From: Actinomycetales bacterium
GTDB lineage: Bacteria; Actinomycetota; Actinomycetes; Actinomycetales; Dermatophilaceae
Direction of reading: 5' to 3'
Assembly: GCA_016710645.1 (NCBI GenBank)
Contig: JADJVI010000045.1
Span: 1-33,766, forward strand
DNA: 33,766 nt
In this document: in pieces, positions 1-9,498 of the stretch
Layout of the letters: every line of letters starts with the position of its first letter
How positions within the stretch are numbered: the stretch's first letter is position 1
Position numbers and translations under genes: made by a program
The notes under the pieces: model-generated
What the model was told of the DNA's origin: nothing
Database searches by the model: none
The model's input: only the letters and a program-made list of their open reading frames with translations

Positions 1-61
1 GTACGCCGCGGGTCGACCAGTCTGGCGTGTGCAATCCGGTGGAATCCCCGAGGAGTTGTCC

Positions 62-2962
<2,901 letters not shown>

Positions 2963-2965
2963 TCC

Positions 2966-3463
2966 TCAGCCGACCTGCAATTGGGTGACCACCCAGCGCC
3001 GGTCGACACCCGTCATGCGCATCGCCAGGGCGCGCACCCGGTCGTGCTCCACGATGACAGCACACGCCTCGACGACTCCGTCAGCGGGCTCCTGGACGCG
3101 CACTCGGCGCACGACCGGCCGACGTTGGGTGGCCTTGGGCCGCCGCGCGGCGACGACCGAGCGGCGGCACAGGATGTCGTAGACCTCTGGAGCGCTCCAT
3201 CGCGCGACCTGTGCCGCAGGCCGGAGGCCGGCCATGATCTCGACATAGGCCTGCACGAGCTGACGCACCACCGGAGCGGGCTCGGGCAGGTCACGGCGCG
3301 GCGTCCACTGTGCGTCGAAGGACGAGTCGCGGGTGAAGTCCAGCGCCAAGCTGTCCTGGACATAGGGCGAGGGCGTCGGGCGGCGGAACGCTTCGTCGCC
3401 CGAGATCGGCGCAGGGCGGGGGTCGGGGAGCTTGACGACCTGCAGCGCAGGAAGGGTTGTCAT
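2966..3463 (-). CDS. Rv3235-family protein
   Basis: A 165-residue protein of the actinobacterial family named after M. tuberculosis Rv3235, found near secA in many Actinobacteria. Function is unknown. The N-terminal third is Pro-rich and low complexity (LPDPRPAPISGDEAFRRP). The conserved part runs from about residue 55 (VVRQLVQAYVEIMAGLRPAAQ), through RWSAPEVYDIL, to a small beta-rich end with VVEACAVIVEHDRVRALAMRM and RWVVTQLQVG. No signal peptide or membrane segment is seen. Its ATG overlaps the stop of the upstream LysM gene by four bases (ATGA), so the two are probably translationally coupled. It converges on secA, with only three bases between the two stop codons and no terminator there. 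Family assignment is from remembered sequence pattern and neighbourhood. Confidence 0.8.
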   Translation of the reverse strand: MTTLPALQVVKLPDPRPAPISGDEAFRRPTPSPYVQDSLALDFTRDSSFDAQWTPRRDLPEPAPVVRQLVQAYVEIMAGLRPAAQVARWSAPEVYDILCRRSVVAARRPKATQRRPVVRRVRVQEPADGVVEACAVIVEHDRVRALAMRMTGVDRRWVVTQLQVG

Positions 3464-4281
3464 CGGACTGCCTCCGTCACCTGAGTGGGCACGACCAGTC
3501 GCTGGCCGGGGGTGATCTGGTCGGGGTCGGACCCCACGGTCTGGGCGTTCGCGGCATACCACTGGGGCCACGCGGCGGCGATCTGAGCCGTGGTCGCGTG
3601 CGGTCCGAGATGGCGGGCGGCGATCGACCACAGTGAGTCCCCGCGCTGCACGACGTACTCCCGGGAGGTCGCGGCAGGGGTACTGGAGACCGGTTGTGCC
3701 GTCGTGGTGGTGCCCGCGGCAGAGGTTGGCGCGGTGGCCCACTCCGGCAGCGGCCGATCCGGGTCCAGGGGAGTCCAGGACGTGTCGGTGGGGGGATGGA
3801 AGCCGGGGTCGAGCGCAAGCGGCCCGGGCGCGTCCAGGACGAGGGTATGCCGGGTGCCCACCGCCGGCGCGATCGTCGCGGCGGCTGCGGTGCCGGGAAC
3901 GACCGCTGCGACCAGCGACGTGCCGAGCAGGAAGGCGACGGTCCGCCGCAGGGCCGCGGGAGCGATCACGTGGGCGAGTGACCGGCATACCGCACCGACC
4001 GCCCCAGGGAGCTGGGCCAACGCGCTGAGCGCCGTGCCGAGGGCGAGCCACCCGCCCAGCGCCGCCCCGACGAGCGCGCAGCCGCCGGCGAGCAGGTCTT
4101 CGGGTCGCGCGGCTTCCCAGCTGCGCAGCGTGACCATCTGGGCGCCGAACCGACCAAGGCCCCACGCGAGTGCTGTGGCCGCCGAGACGCCGAGAAGGGT
4201 GACGGCCACCCCCCGCATCGCGGCGCCGAGGGTGCGGGGACCGGTGTGGTGCTGTTGGTGGAGGTGCGTGTCGCGAGGCAC
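3460..4281 (-). CDS. LysM-domain membrane protein
   Basis: A 273-residue protein with about three hydrophobic segments (roughly residues 23-46, 63-92 and 114-136), an extended Pro/Thr/Ala-rich stretch (about 140-205), and one C-terminal LysM domain (about 209-266). The LysM begins YVVQRGDSLWSIAARHLG and ends ITPGQRLVVP. LysM binds the GlcNAc-containing glycan of peptidoglycan, so the C-terminus is expected outside the membrane, in the cell wall. The GTG at 4281 follows a purine-rich AGGGGAAG; an in-frame ATG at 4218, just before the first hydrophobic segment, is a possible alternative. It is the first gene of a two-gene unit with the Rv3235-family gene. No enzymatic domain is visible, so a structural or wall-sensing role is inferred. 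Confidence 0.85.
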   Translation of the reverse strand: MPRDTHLHQQHHTGPRTLGAAMRGVAVTLLGVSAATALAWGLGRFGAQMVTLRSWEAARPEDLLAGGCALVGAALGGWLALGTALSALAQLPGAVGAVCRSLAHVIAPAALRRTVAFLLGTSLVAAVVPGTAAAATIAPAVGTRHTLVLDAPGPLALDPGFHPPTDTSWTPLDPDRPLPEWATAPTSAAGTTTTAQPVSSTPAATSREYVVQRGDSLWSIAARHLGPHATTAQIAAAWPQWYAANAQTVGSDPDQITPGQRLVVPTQVTEAVR

Positions 4282-4422
4282 GTGCTTCCCCTGTTCTCGC
4301 GTCTTTGATGTTGTTTACCTACGTTTGCATACGACAGATGCTGTCGTCAAGCGGTTGTCAACAGAGGTGGACGAGCGCATCGGGGGAGGGTCCGCCAGGA
4401 TGAGCGGGAGAGAGGAGCGCAG
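4282..4422. promoter_or_regulatory. divergent promoter region with a 17-bp dyad
   Basis: This 141-bp gap separates the divergent LysM gene and the gene at 4423. It is less G+C-rich than its surroundings. A perfect dyad ACGACAG-atg-CTGTCGT lies at 4331-4347. On the minus strand, TTGACG (4350-4345) and TTGACA (4361-4356) resemble -35 elements, but I find no convincing -10 at standard spacing. The dyad is a candidate operator for a regulator I cannot name. Confidence 0.4.
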
Positions 4423-4974
4423 ATGCGGTGGGAGCGGCTGTTCGACGATCTGGAAGCCCAGCTCGAAGCCGAGGCGGTCCTCGAGCTCGACGCCGAGGTA
4501 GCCGATCGCACTCGTCGAGAGCGAGCCAGCCTCACGCTGGTGGACCGCCTCGTCGGGGCGCGCGGTGGCGCGAGCGTCCACGTTCGCGTCGCCGGAGTGG
4601 GGATGGTGTCGGCAGGGGTTCTCGACGTCGGCGCCGACTGGGTGCTGCTCAGTCACGACAGCGGCCGTGAAGCGATCGTCCCGCTAGCAGCGATCCGCGC
4701 CGTGACCGGCTTGCGGGGTCGGGCCATCGTGCCGGGAGCTGTCGCACGCGGCTTCGGGCTGGGGTTGGCCCTGCGAGTGCTCAGCCGCGACCGCGCGGTG
4801 GTCGACGTCGTGGACCTCGACGGACAGCGCCTGGTCGGGACGATCGACGCGATCGGAGCCGACACTCTCGACCTGGCCGAACATGCTCCCGATCTGCCAC
4901 GCCGGGCGGAGAATGTCGTGGCCGTGCGCACTGTGCCACTGGCCGCGCTCGCCTTGGTCGGGCGACGCGCCTGA
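4423..4974 (+). CDS. hypothetical protein, beta-rich
   Basis: A 183-residue protein I cannot assign to a named family. The first 35 residues are acidic and likely helical or coiled (WERLFDDLEAQLEAEAVLELDAEVADRTRRERA). They are followed by alternating hydrophobic strands: VDRLVGARGGASVHVRVAGVGMVSAGVLDVGADWVLL, IVPLAAIRAVTGL, and a second similar block with VDVVDLDGQRLVGTIDAIGADTLDLAEH. The pattern suggests two small barrel-like repeats, comparable to Sm-like folds, but this is only inferred from strand spacing. There is no signal peptide or membrane span. An AGAGAGGAGCG ribosome-binding site precedes the ATG. It diverges from the LysM gene and sits before a convergent HTH regulator gene. Confidence 0.75.
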   Translation: MRWERLFDDLEAQLEAEAVLELDAEVADRTRRERASLTLVDRLVGARGGASVHVRVAGVGMVSAGVLDVGADWVLLSHDSGREAIVPLAAIRAVTGLRGRAIVPGAVARGFGLGLALRVLSRDRAVVDVVDLDGQRLVGTIDAIGADTLDLAEHAPDLPRRAENVVAVRTVPLAALALVGRRA

Positions 4975-5035
4975 TCACGGCGGCCCCGAACGCGACGCGT
5001 CCTCGACCGTTGGGTTGGGTGAGAAGGTCAGGTGG

Positions 5036-5278
5036 TCAGTCGGTGAGGTCCGAACCGTCGCCTGGCCCGCCCAACGGGTGGGCCGAGACGAACTCTCGGG
5101 TCTGGGCGTACATGCGCTGGATGTACGCCTCCAACTGCTCGGCCTCCACCCGCCATTGACCTCGTCCGCCGACCTTGATCGCGGGGAGATCGCCGGATCG
5201 GACCAGGGCATATGCCTGGGCGGCGGAGATGTTGAGCACCTCTGCCACGTCGCTGAGCTGAAGGAAACGCGGCGGCAT
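5036..5278 (-). CDS. excisionase-type helix-turn-helix DNA-binding protein
   Basis: An 80-residue MerR/Xis-like winged-helix protein. Residues 6-55 carry the usual pattern LQLSDVAEVLNIS-AAQAYALVRSGDLPAIKVGGRGQWRVEAEQLEAYI, in which the first helix pair contacts DNA and the GGRGQWR wing follows. Proteins of this type act as small transcription factors or recombination directionality factors. No integrase or phage gene is nearby, so transcriptional control is more likely. The ATG at 5278 gives the family-typical start MPPRFLQL; longer in-frame starts upstream would run through the divergent intergenic region. Its start codon lies inside an imperfect inverted repeat (5273-5307), which would suit autoregulation. 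The divergent neighbour is the CpaB-like gene. Confidence 0.85.
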   Translation of the reverse strand: MPPRFLQLSDVAEVLNISAAQAYALVRSGDLPAIKVGGRGQWRVEAEQLEAYIQRMYAQTREFVSAHPLGGPGDGSDLTD

Positions 5279-5307
5279 GCCGACAAGTCTGGCATGTCGG
5301 TATGCCG
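5273..5307. promoter_or_regulatory. imperfect inverted repeat between HTH gene and SAF gene
   Basis: CGGCATGCCGACA (5273-5285) and TGTCGGTATGCCG (5295-5307) are inverted copies with one mismatch around a 9-base centre. The right arm contains a copy of the window-wide GGTATGCCGTG motif (5299-5309). The repeat overlaps the HTH start codon and lies upstream of the SAF gene, so it could be the operator of the HTH protein. Confidence 0.4.
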
Positions 5308-5316
5308 TGTCCCCAC

Positions 5317-5325
5317 TTATCCACA
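5317..5325 (+). promoter_or_regulatory. single DnaA-box-like sequence
   Basis: TTATCCACA matches the classical consensus DnaA box exactly. It stands alone in the 91-bp divergent gap between the HTH gene and the SAF gene, without clustered boxes or an AT-rich unwinding region, so it is not an origin. A role in DnaA-dependent transcription is possible; chance occurrence is also possible. Confidence 0.3.
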
Positions 5326-5369
5326 GCCGCGCAGCCTTCCCGTGGCGGAGTGCTCGAGAACGGGCCAAG

Positions 5370-6065
5370 ATGACCACCGTGAGCTACCCAGGGGGTTCCG
5401 TCGCCAACCCGCCTCGCCCTGTTGCGACGCGGTTGCAGCGTCCGTCGTGGCGCGACAGCAGATTGCTGATCGGCCTGTTGCTCGTGCTTGCCGCCACTGC
5501 GCTCGGCGCCAAGGCGGTGGCCAGCGCCGATGACCGCGTGCCGGTCTTCGCTGCGGCGACTGCGCTGAAGCCGGGTGATCGGCTGACCGCGGACAACGTC
5601 ATCCGGATCGACGTCGCGCTCGGCGACGGAGCGGCAGAGTATCTGTCGGCGACCGGGGCGGTCCCTCCTGAGCACTTCGTGCTCCGGGAGATCAGGCGAG
5701 GCGAGCTGGTGCCCGCGTCGGCCGTGGGTGGCCGCGACCAGGTCAGCGTCCAGCCGGTGACCATCCGGGTGGAGGCCAACTCGGTCAGTTCTCTCGTGGC
5801 GGGTTCGGTGGTCGACGTCTGGGTGAGCAAACGGGACCCCGCGGCGACCCAAGAGCGCTATCAACCCGCAGCCTTGGCCTTGCGCGCGGTGTCGGTCGCC
5901 TGGATCCCCACCGACCAGGGGGCCTTCGGTGTGTCGGCGTCGACCAAGCCGGTCCAGGTGCTCGTCGGCACGACCGATGTTCCGGTCCTGATCACCGCGA
6001 TGGACGACCAGTCCCGGATCACCCTCGTGCCGGTCCCCGGGTCGGCGCGCGCGGCAGCATCGTGA
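5370..6065 (+). CDS. SAF-domain membrane protein (CpaB-like)
   Basis: A 231-residue protein. A short N-terminal cytoplasmic part (ending RPSWRDSRLL) is followed by one membrane segment (about residues 31-50, LLIGLLLVLAATALGAKAVA). An extracytoplasmic SAF domain follows (about 55-125: VPVFAAATALKPGDRLTADNVIRIDV ... LREIRRGELVPASAVG). The remainder is a beta domain. SAF proteins of this layout include CpaB/RcpC, accessory factors of Flp/Tad pilus assembly. The gene overlaps the next by GTGA, so it is coupled to a CpaE-like ATPase, another Tad-type protein. No TadA, TadB/C or pilin gene is visible, so a pilus role is plausible but unproven. The ATG at 5370 is chosen because it gives a short cytoplasmic lead before the membrane helix. 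Confidence 0.85.
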   Translation: MTTVSYPGGSVANPPRPVATRLQRPSWRDSRLLIGLLLVLAATALGAKAVASADDRVPVFAAATALKPGDRLTADNVIRIDVALGDGAAEYLSATGAVPPEHFVLREIRRGELVPASAVGGRDQVSVQPVTIRVEANSVSSLVAGSVVDVWVSKRDPAATQERYQPAALALRAVSVAWIPTDQGAFGVSASTKPVQVLVGTTDVPVLITAMDDQSRITLVPVPGSARAAAS

Positions 6066-7552
6066 CCACCGTCCTCACCGCCCTCGGCTCACGCTGGGAC
6101 GGTCTGGTCGTTGCCGCCCTCGACGCGCAACCGGGAGTGACCATTGCGCGGCGGTGTGCCGATCTCGCCGACCTCTTGGCGACCGCCGCAGCCGGGCTCG
6201 GTCAGGTCGCGCTCGTCGATGCCGACCTGCGCGGACTGTCGCTTTCGGACATTGCCACTCTTAGTGCCCAGGGGGTCGGGGTCGTGGGTCTCGCCGACCC
6301 CTCCGATGAACTCACCGAACGGCGGCTGCGCCAGCGCGGCATACCGGTGGTCATCCCGGCCGACTCCGACGGTCCCACGCTCGCGGCCACGGTCGATGCC
6401 GCTCTGGGGGCGGTGACCCCGGACGGTGTCGGCGCGAGCACGACGGCGCCAGCGGGCTGGCCGGACGCGAACGCACCGTGGGGCGAGACCGGCGCGCCGC
6501 CGGGCACAGATCCGGGAGGCGGCGGACGCGCCCTCGGCGGGAGCGGCAGCAGTGGCGGTGTCGGCGGCTCGGGCGCAGTGGGATGGGGCGGCTGGGGCAG
6601 CCAGGGTCCGGACCCGTTCCGGTCCACGCCCGCCGAGACCGTTCCCACGAGCGGGTATGCCGGGTGGCCCGGCAGCGAGGGTGACCCGACCGAGCAGGGC
6701 GGCATGAGGGGCCGGGTCATTGCCGTATGGGGTCCGATCGGGTCGCCCGGCCGCACGACCGTCGCGGTCAACCTCGCCGCCGAACTCGCCGCGCTCGGTC
6801 GATCGGTGCTCATCATCGACGCCGACACCTACGGCGGGTGTGTCGCTCAAGCCCTGGCCGTCCTGGACGAAGCGCCAGCGGTCGCTGCGGCGGCCCGGGC
6901 CGCGGATCAGGGGACCCTCGATGTCTTGGCCCTCGCGCGACTGGCACCCGAGGTGAGCGACGGGCTGCGGCTGCTGACCGGCATACCGACAGCGGCGCGC
7001 TGGCCGGAGGTGCGTGGTCCTGCGCTCACGCGAGTCCTCGATGTGGCGCGTGCGCTCGTCCAAGACATCGTCGTCGACTGCGGCTTTTGTCTGGAGGACG
7101 ATGAGGAACTCAGCTACGACACCATTGCGCCGCGCCGCAACCAAGCCACCCTCGCCGCGCTCGAGGCGGCTGACGAGCTGATCGCAGTCGGCGGCTGTGA
7201 CCCGGTCTCGCTGCAGCGTCTCGTCCGGGGATTGCAGGACCTCGGGTCGCTGCGCACTCCAGAGCCGATTGTCGTGGTCAACCGAACCCGATCCGGGCCG
7301 GTAGGCCACTCCGCCGAACGGGAGGTGACTGCGGCGCTGACGCGGTTTGCCGGAGTGTCGGCGCCGTTCTTCGTGCCCGACGACCCAGCCGCTCTCGACC
7401 GCGCCATGCTCGAGGGACGGGTGTTGGCCGACTGCGCCCCGACGTCCCTGAGTCGCCGAGCCGTCGCCGACCTGGCAGCTCGCCTGGCCGGAGTCGCCAC
7501 GGGTGCCGACCCCCACGCCGCGAGGCGGGGCCGGCTCCGGCGCCGCAGGTAG
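6062..7552 (+). CDS. CpaE-like / MinD-superfamily ATPase
   Basis: A 496-residue protein with three parts: a receiver-like N-terminal domain (about 1-120, with VALVDADLRGLS and GVGVVGLADP), a long Gly/Pro-rich linker (about 121-215), and a MinD/ParA-type ATPase domain (about 216-480). The P-loop reads GPIGSPGRTT at 224-233, so the catalytic-loop Lys is Arg and the ParA signature Lys is absent. LIIDADTYGG is the following switch motif. CpaE-like proteins position Tad pilus machinery at the pole in other bacteria, and similar actinobacterial proteins are called Ssd or septum-site proteins. The GTG start overlaps the SAF gene stop by four bases. Two Ile codons here are the rare ATA (6341 and 6983), both inside GGCATACC motif copies. 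Confidence 0.85.
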   Translation: MTTVLTALGSRWDGLVVAALDAQPGVTIARRCADLADLLATAAAGLGQVALVDADLRGLSLSDIATLSAQGVGVVGLADPSDELTERRLRQRGIPVVIPADSDGPTLAATVDAALGAVTPDGVGASTTAPAGWPDANAPWGETGAPPGTDPGGGGRALGGSGSSGGVGGSGAVGWGGWGSQGPDPFRSTPAETVPTSGYAGWPGSEGDPTEQGGMRGRVIAVWGPIGSPGRTTVAVNLAAELAALGRSVLIIDADTYGGCVAQALAVLDEAPAVAAAARAADQGTLDVLALARLAPEVSDGLRLLTGIPTAARWPEVRGPALTRVLDVARALVQDIVVDCGFCLEDDEELSYDTIAPRRNQATLAALEAADELIAVGGCDPVSLQRLVRGLQDLGSLRTPEPIVVVNRTRSGPVGHSAEREVTAALTRFAGVSAPFFVPDDPAALDRAMLEGRVLADCAPTSLSRRAVADLAARLAGVATGADPHAARRGRLRRRR

Positions 7553-7654
7553 GCCACCTCCCCGCCCGGTCCGCTGAAATCGGCTCGGGCACCCGGCCTG
7601 CCCGTACCCGTTGCCACGAGCGGCGGCAGCTCGGTCATCTGAGAGGATGACGGC

Positions 7655-9073
7655 GTGGCTGACCGCTTGACCTCGCTGGACACCTCCTTCCTCTACATGG
7701 AGGACGTCTCCACCGTCATGCACGTCGGAGCCGTCATGGTCTTCGACCCGCCCGAGCAACGCATCGACCACGATCGAGTTCTTGCCCTCGTCGGCCAACG
7801 GATCGCCCACCTGCCGCGCTATCGCCAGCGGATCAAGTGGGTGCCAGGGCATTTGGCCAACCCGGTCTGGGTGGATGACGACAACTTCGACCTCACCTAC
7901 CATGTCCGTCGGTCGGCCCTCCCGCGACCGGGCACCGACGCCCAGCTCGAGGATTTCGTGGCCCGCATCCAGCCCCGCCCGCTGGACCGCGACCGGCCGC
8001 TGTGGGAGATGTACATCGTCGAAGGGCTTGAGCACGGCCGGTTCGCCATCGTCACCAAGACCCACCACGCCCTCGTCGACGGGGTCAATGCTCTCGATAT
8101 CGGTCACGTGCTGGTCAACGACTCGCCCGGGTGGGAGAAGCCCGGCCCGGACCTGTGGAGTCCGCGCCCGGCGCCGCACGAAGCCAAGCTCGTCGCCGAC
8201 GCCCTGTTGGAGTCGGTCAAGGCCCCGGGCCTGATGATCGATGCCGTCCGCGGCGGGATGACCGAGGTCCGCGAGATCGGTGGCAAGGTCCTGTCCGGAA
8301 TCGGCTCGCTGGTGTCCACCGTCGCGCGAGGGGCGGCGGCCCCCGCTCCGACGTCACCGCTCAATGCGCCGGTGGGTTCGGCTCGGCGGTTCGTCATGGT
8401 CGGCACTGACCTGGCTGACTACCGCCGGGTCCGCAATCGCCTGGCTCGCGGCATCCATGCCGACGACGTGTCGGTCAACGACGTGGTCCTCGCGACGATC
8501 TCGGGGGCCTTCCGCAGCTGGCTGCTCACCCGCGGCGCCCCCGTCCACAGTGCCACCGTCGTGCGGGCGCTCGTGCCGGTCAGCGTCGAGGCCGAGGGCA
8601 GCGAGGGGCTCAGCCAACTTTCGGCGTGCCTGGTCGACCTGCCCGTCGGCGAACCCGCGGCATCCATGCGACTGCACCAGATTGCCTTCCACATGCGCCA
8701 GCAGATCGAGGGTGGGCGCGCCGTAGGCGCCGACCGGCTCGCGGGTCTAGCCGGCTTCGCCTCCCCGACTCTGCACTCGATGGGCGCCCGGCTCGGCAAC
8801 GCGATGTCCAAGCGGCTCTTCAACGTCATCGTCACCAATGTCCCCGGACCGCAAAGCCCCCTGTATGCCGGTGACGCCCGGATGATCGCGACCTACCCCG
8901 TGATCCCGCTGGCCAAGGGGCAAGCACTGGCGATCGGCCTGACGTCCTACGACGGAGGCGTCTACTTCGGACTTAACGCCGACCGCGACGCCATGCCCGA
9001 CCTCGACGTCCTGGGCCAGTCCATCGTCGACTCGCTGGCCGAACTCGCCGACGCGGGCGAGGTGCCGCGGTGA
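7655..9073 (+). CDS. WS/DGAT wax ester synthase / diacylglycerol acyltransferase
   Basis: A 472-residue acyl-CoA-dependent O-acyltransferase that would make triacylglycerol or wax esters from acyl-CoA and diacylglycerol or fatty alcohol. The catalytic HHxxxDG motif is HHALVDG at residues 137-143. The N-terminus (LTSLDTSFLYMEDVSTVMHVGAV) and the C-terminal NVIVTNVPGPQSPLYAGDARM block are typical of the family, and the length is normal. The GTG start follows AGAGGATGACGGC. The stop overlaps the next gene by GTGA. M. tuberculosis carries a related tgs gene close to Rv3235 and secA1, so the neighbourhood is partly conserved. It is probably membrane- or lipid-droplet-associated, though no clear transmembrane helix is present. 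Confidence 0.93.
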   Translation: MADRLTSLDTSFLYMEDVSTVMHVGAVMVFDPPEQRIDHDRVLALVGQRIAHLPRYRQRIKWVPGHLANPVWVDDDNFDLTYHVRRSALPRPGTDAQLEDFVARIQPRPLDRDRPLWEMYIVEGLEHGRFAIVTKTHHALVDGVNALDIGHVLVNDSPGWEKPGPDLWSPRPAPHEAKLVADALLESVKAPGLMIDAVRGGMTEVREIGGKVLSGIGSLVSTVARGAAAPAPTSPLNAPVGSARRFVMVGTDLADYRRVRNRLARGIHADDVSVNDVVLATISGAFRSWLLTRGAPVHSATVVRALVPVSVEAEGSEGLSQLSACLVDLPVGEPAASMRLHQIAFHMRQQIEGGRAVGADRLAGLAGFASPTLHSMGARLGNAMSKRLFNVIVTNVPGPQSPLYAGDARMIATYPVIPLAKGQALAIGLTSYDGGVYFGLNADRDAMPDLDVLGQSIVDSLAELADAGEVPR

Positions 9074-9498
9074 GCGACGTCCGGGTCTACCTGCCGCTGA
9101 CCCCGGACCAAGTCCACGACGTCGCCACCCACGGCCGCCTCGCCTCGCGGCCGCTCGTGGCCTTCGCGGTCACCCGCAGGCTGCGGGGGCAGCACCCGGG
9201 CGAGGACGACGAAGGCCTGGAGTATGCCGCGCTGCTCGCCGCCGCGGACTGGGCGAACTCCAACCGCGGGTTGAAGAAGCTCCGCCGGGTGATCGCCGCG
9301 GCGGACATCCCCGCGACCCTCGTGACCGAACCCGGGGTGACCGCCGATCGCGGGGCGGCCGAGGTGACGATCGCCGAGCCGGTCACCCTGCGCCAGATCG
9401 TCTCGCTCCATGTCGATGAGCAGCCCAAGCTCGGAGCGGACCTGCTGTGGTACGACGTCACCGAGGTCGCCGCAGTCTCAGCGCTGCTCACGTCTTGA
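9070..9498 (+). CDS. small conserved hypothetical (DUF6912-like)
   Basis: A 142-residue protein beginning MSDVRVYLPLTPDQVHDVATHGRL, a pattern I associate with the actinobacterial DUF6912 family. That assignment is from memory and not certain. It is compact and alpha/beta, with no signal peptide or membrane span. A central EYAALLAAADWANSNRGLKKLRRVIAAADI helix pair and an acidic C-terminal WYDVTEVAAVSALL are the clearest parts. The GTG start overlaps the acyltransferase stop by four bases, so the two are probably co-translated. Its stop overlaps the 3' end of the convergent large type VII substrate-like gene by 11 bases, leaving no room for a terminator. Function unknown. Confidence 0.75.
   Translation: MSDVRVYLPLTPDQVHDVATHGRLASRPLVAFAVTRRLRGQHPGEDDEGLEYAALLAAADWANSNRGLKKLRRVIAAADIPATLVTEPGVTADRGAAEVTIAEPVTLRQIVSLHVDEQPKLGADLLWYDVTEVAAVSALLTS

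Noticed and set aside
5317..5325. Replication origin suggested by the DnaA box
   Set aside because: Only a single box, no cluster, no AT-rich element, and no dnaA/dnaN neighbours.
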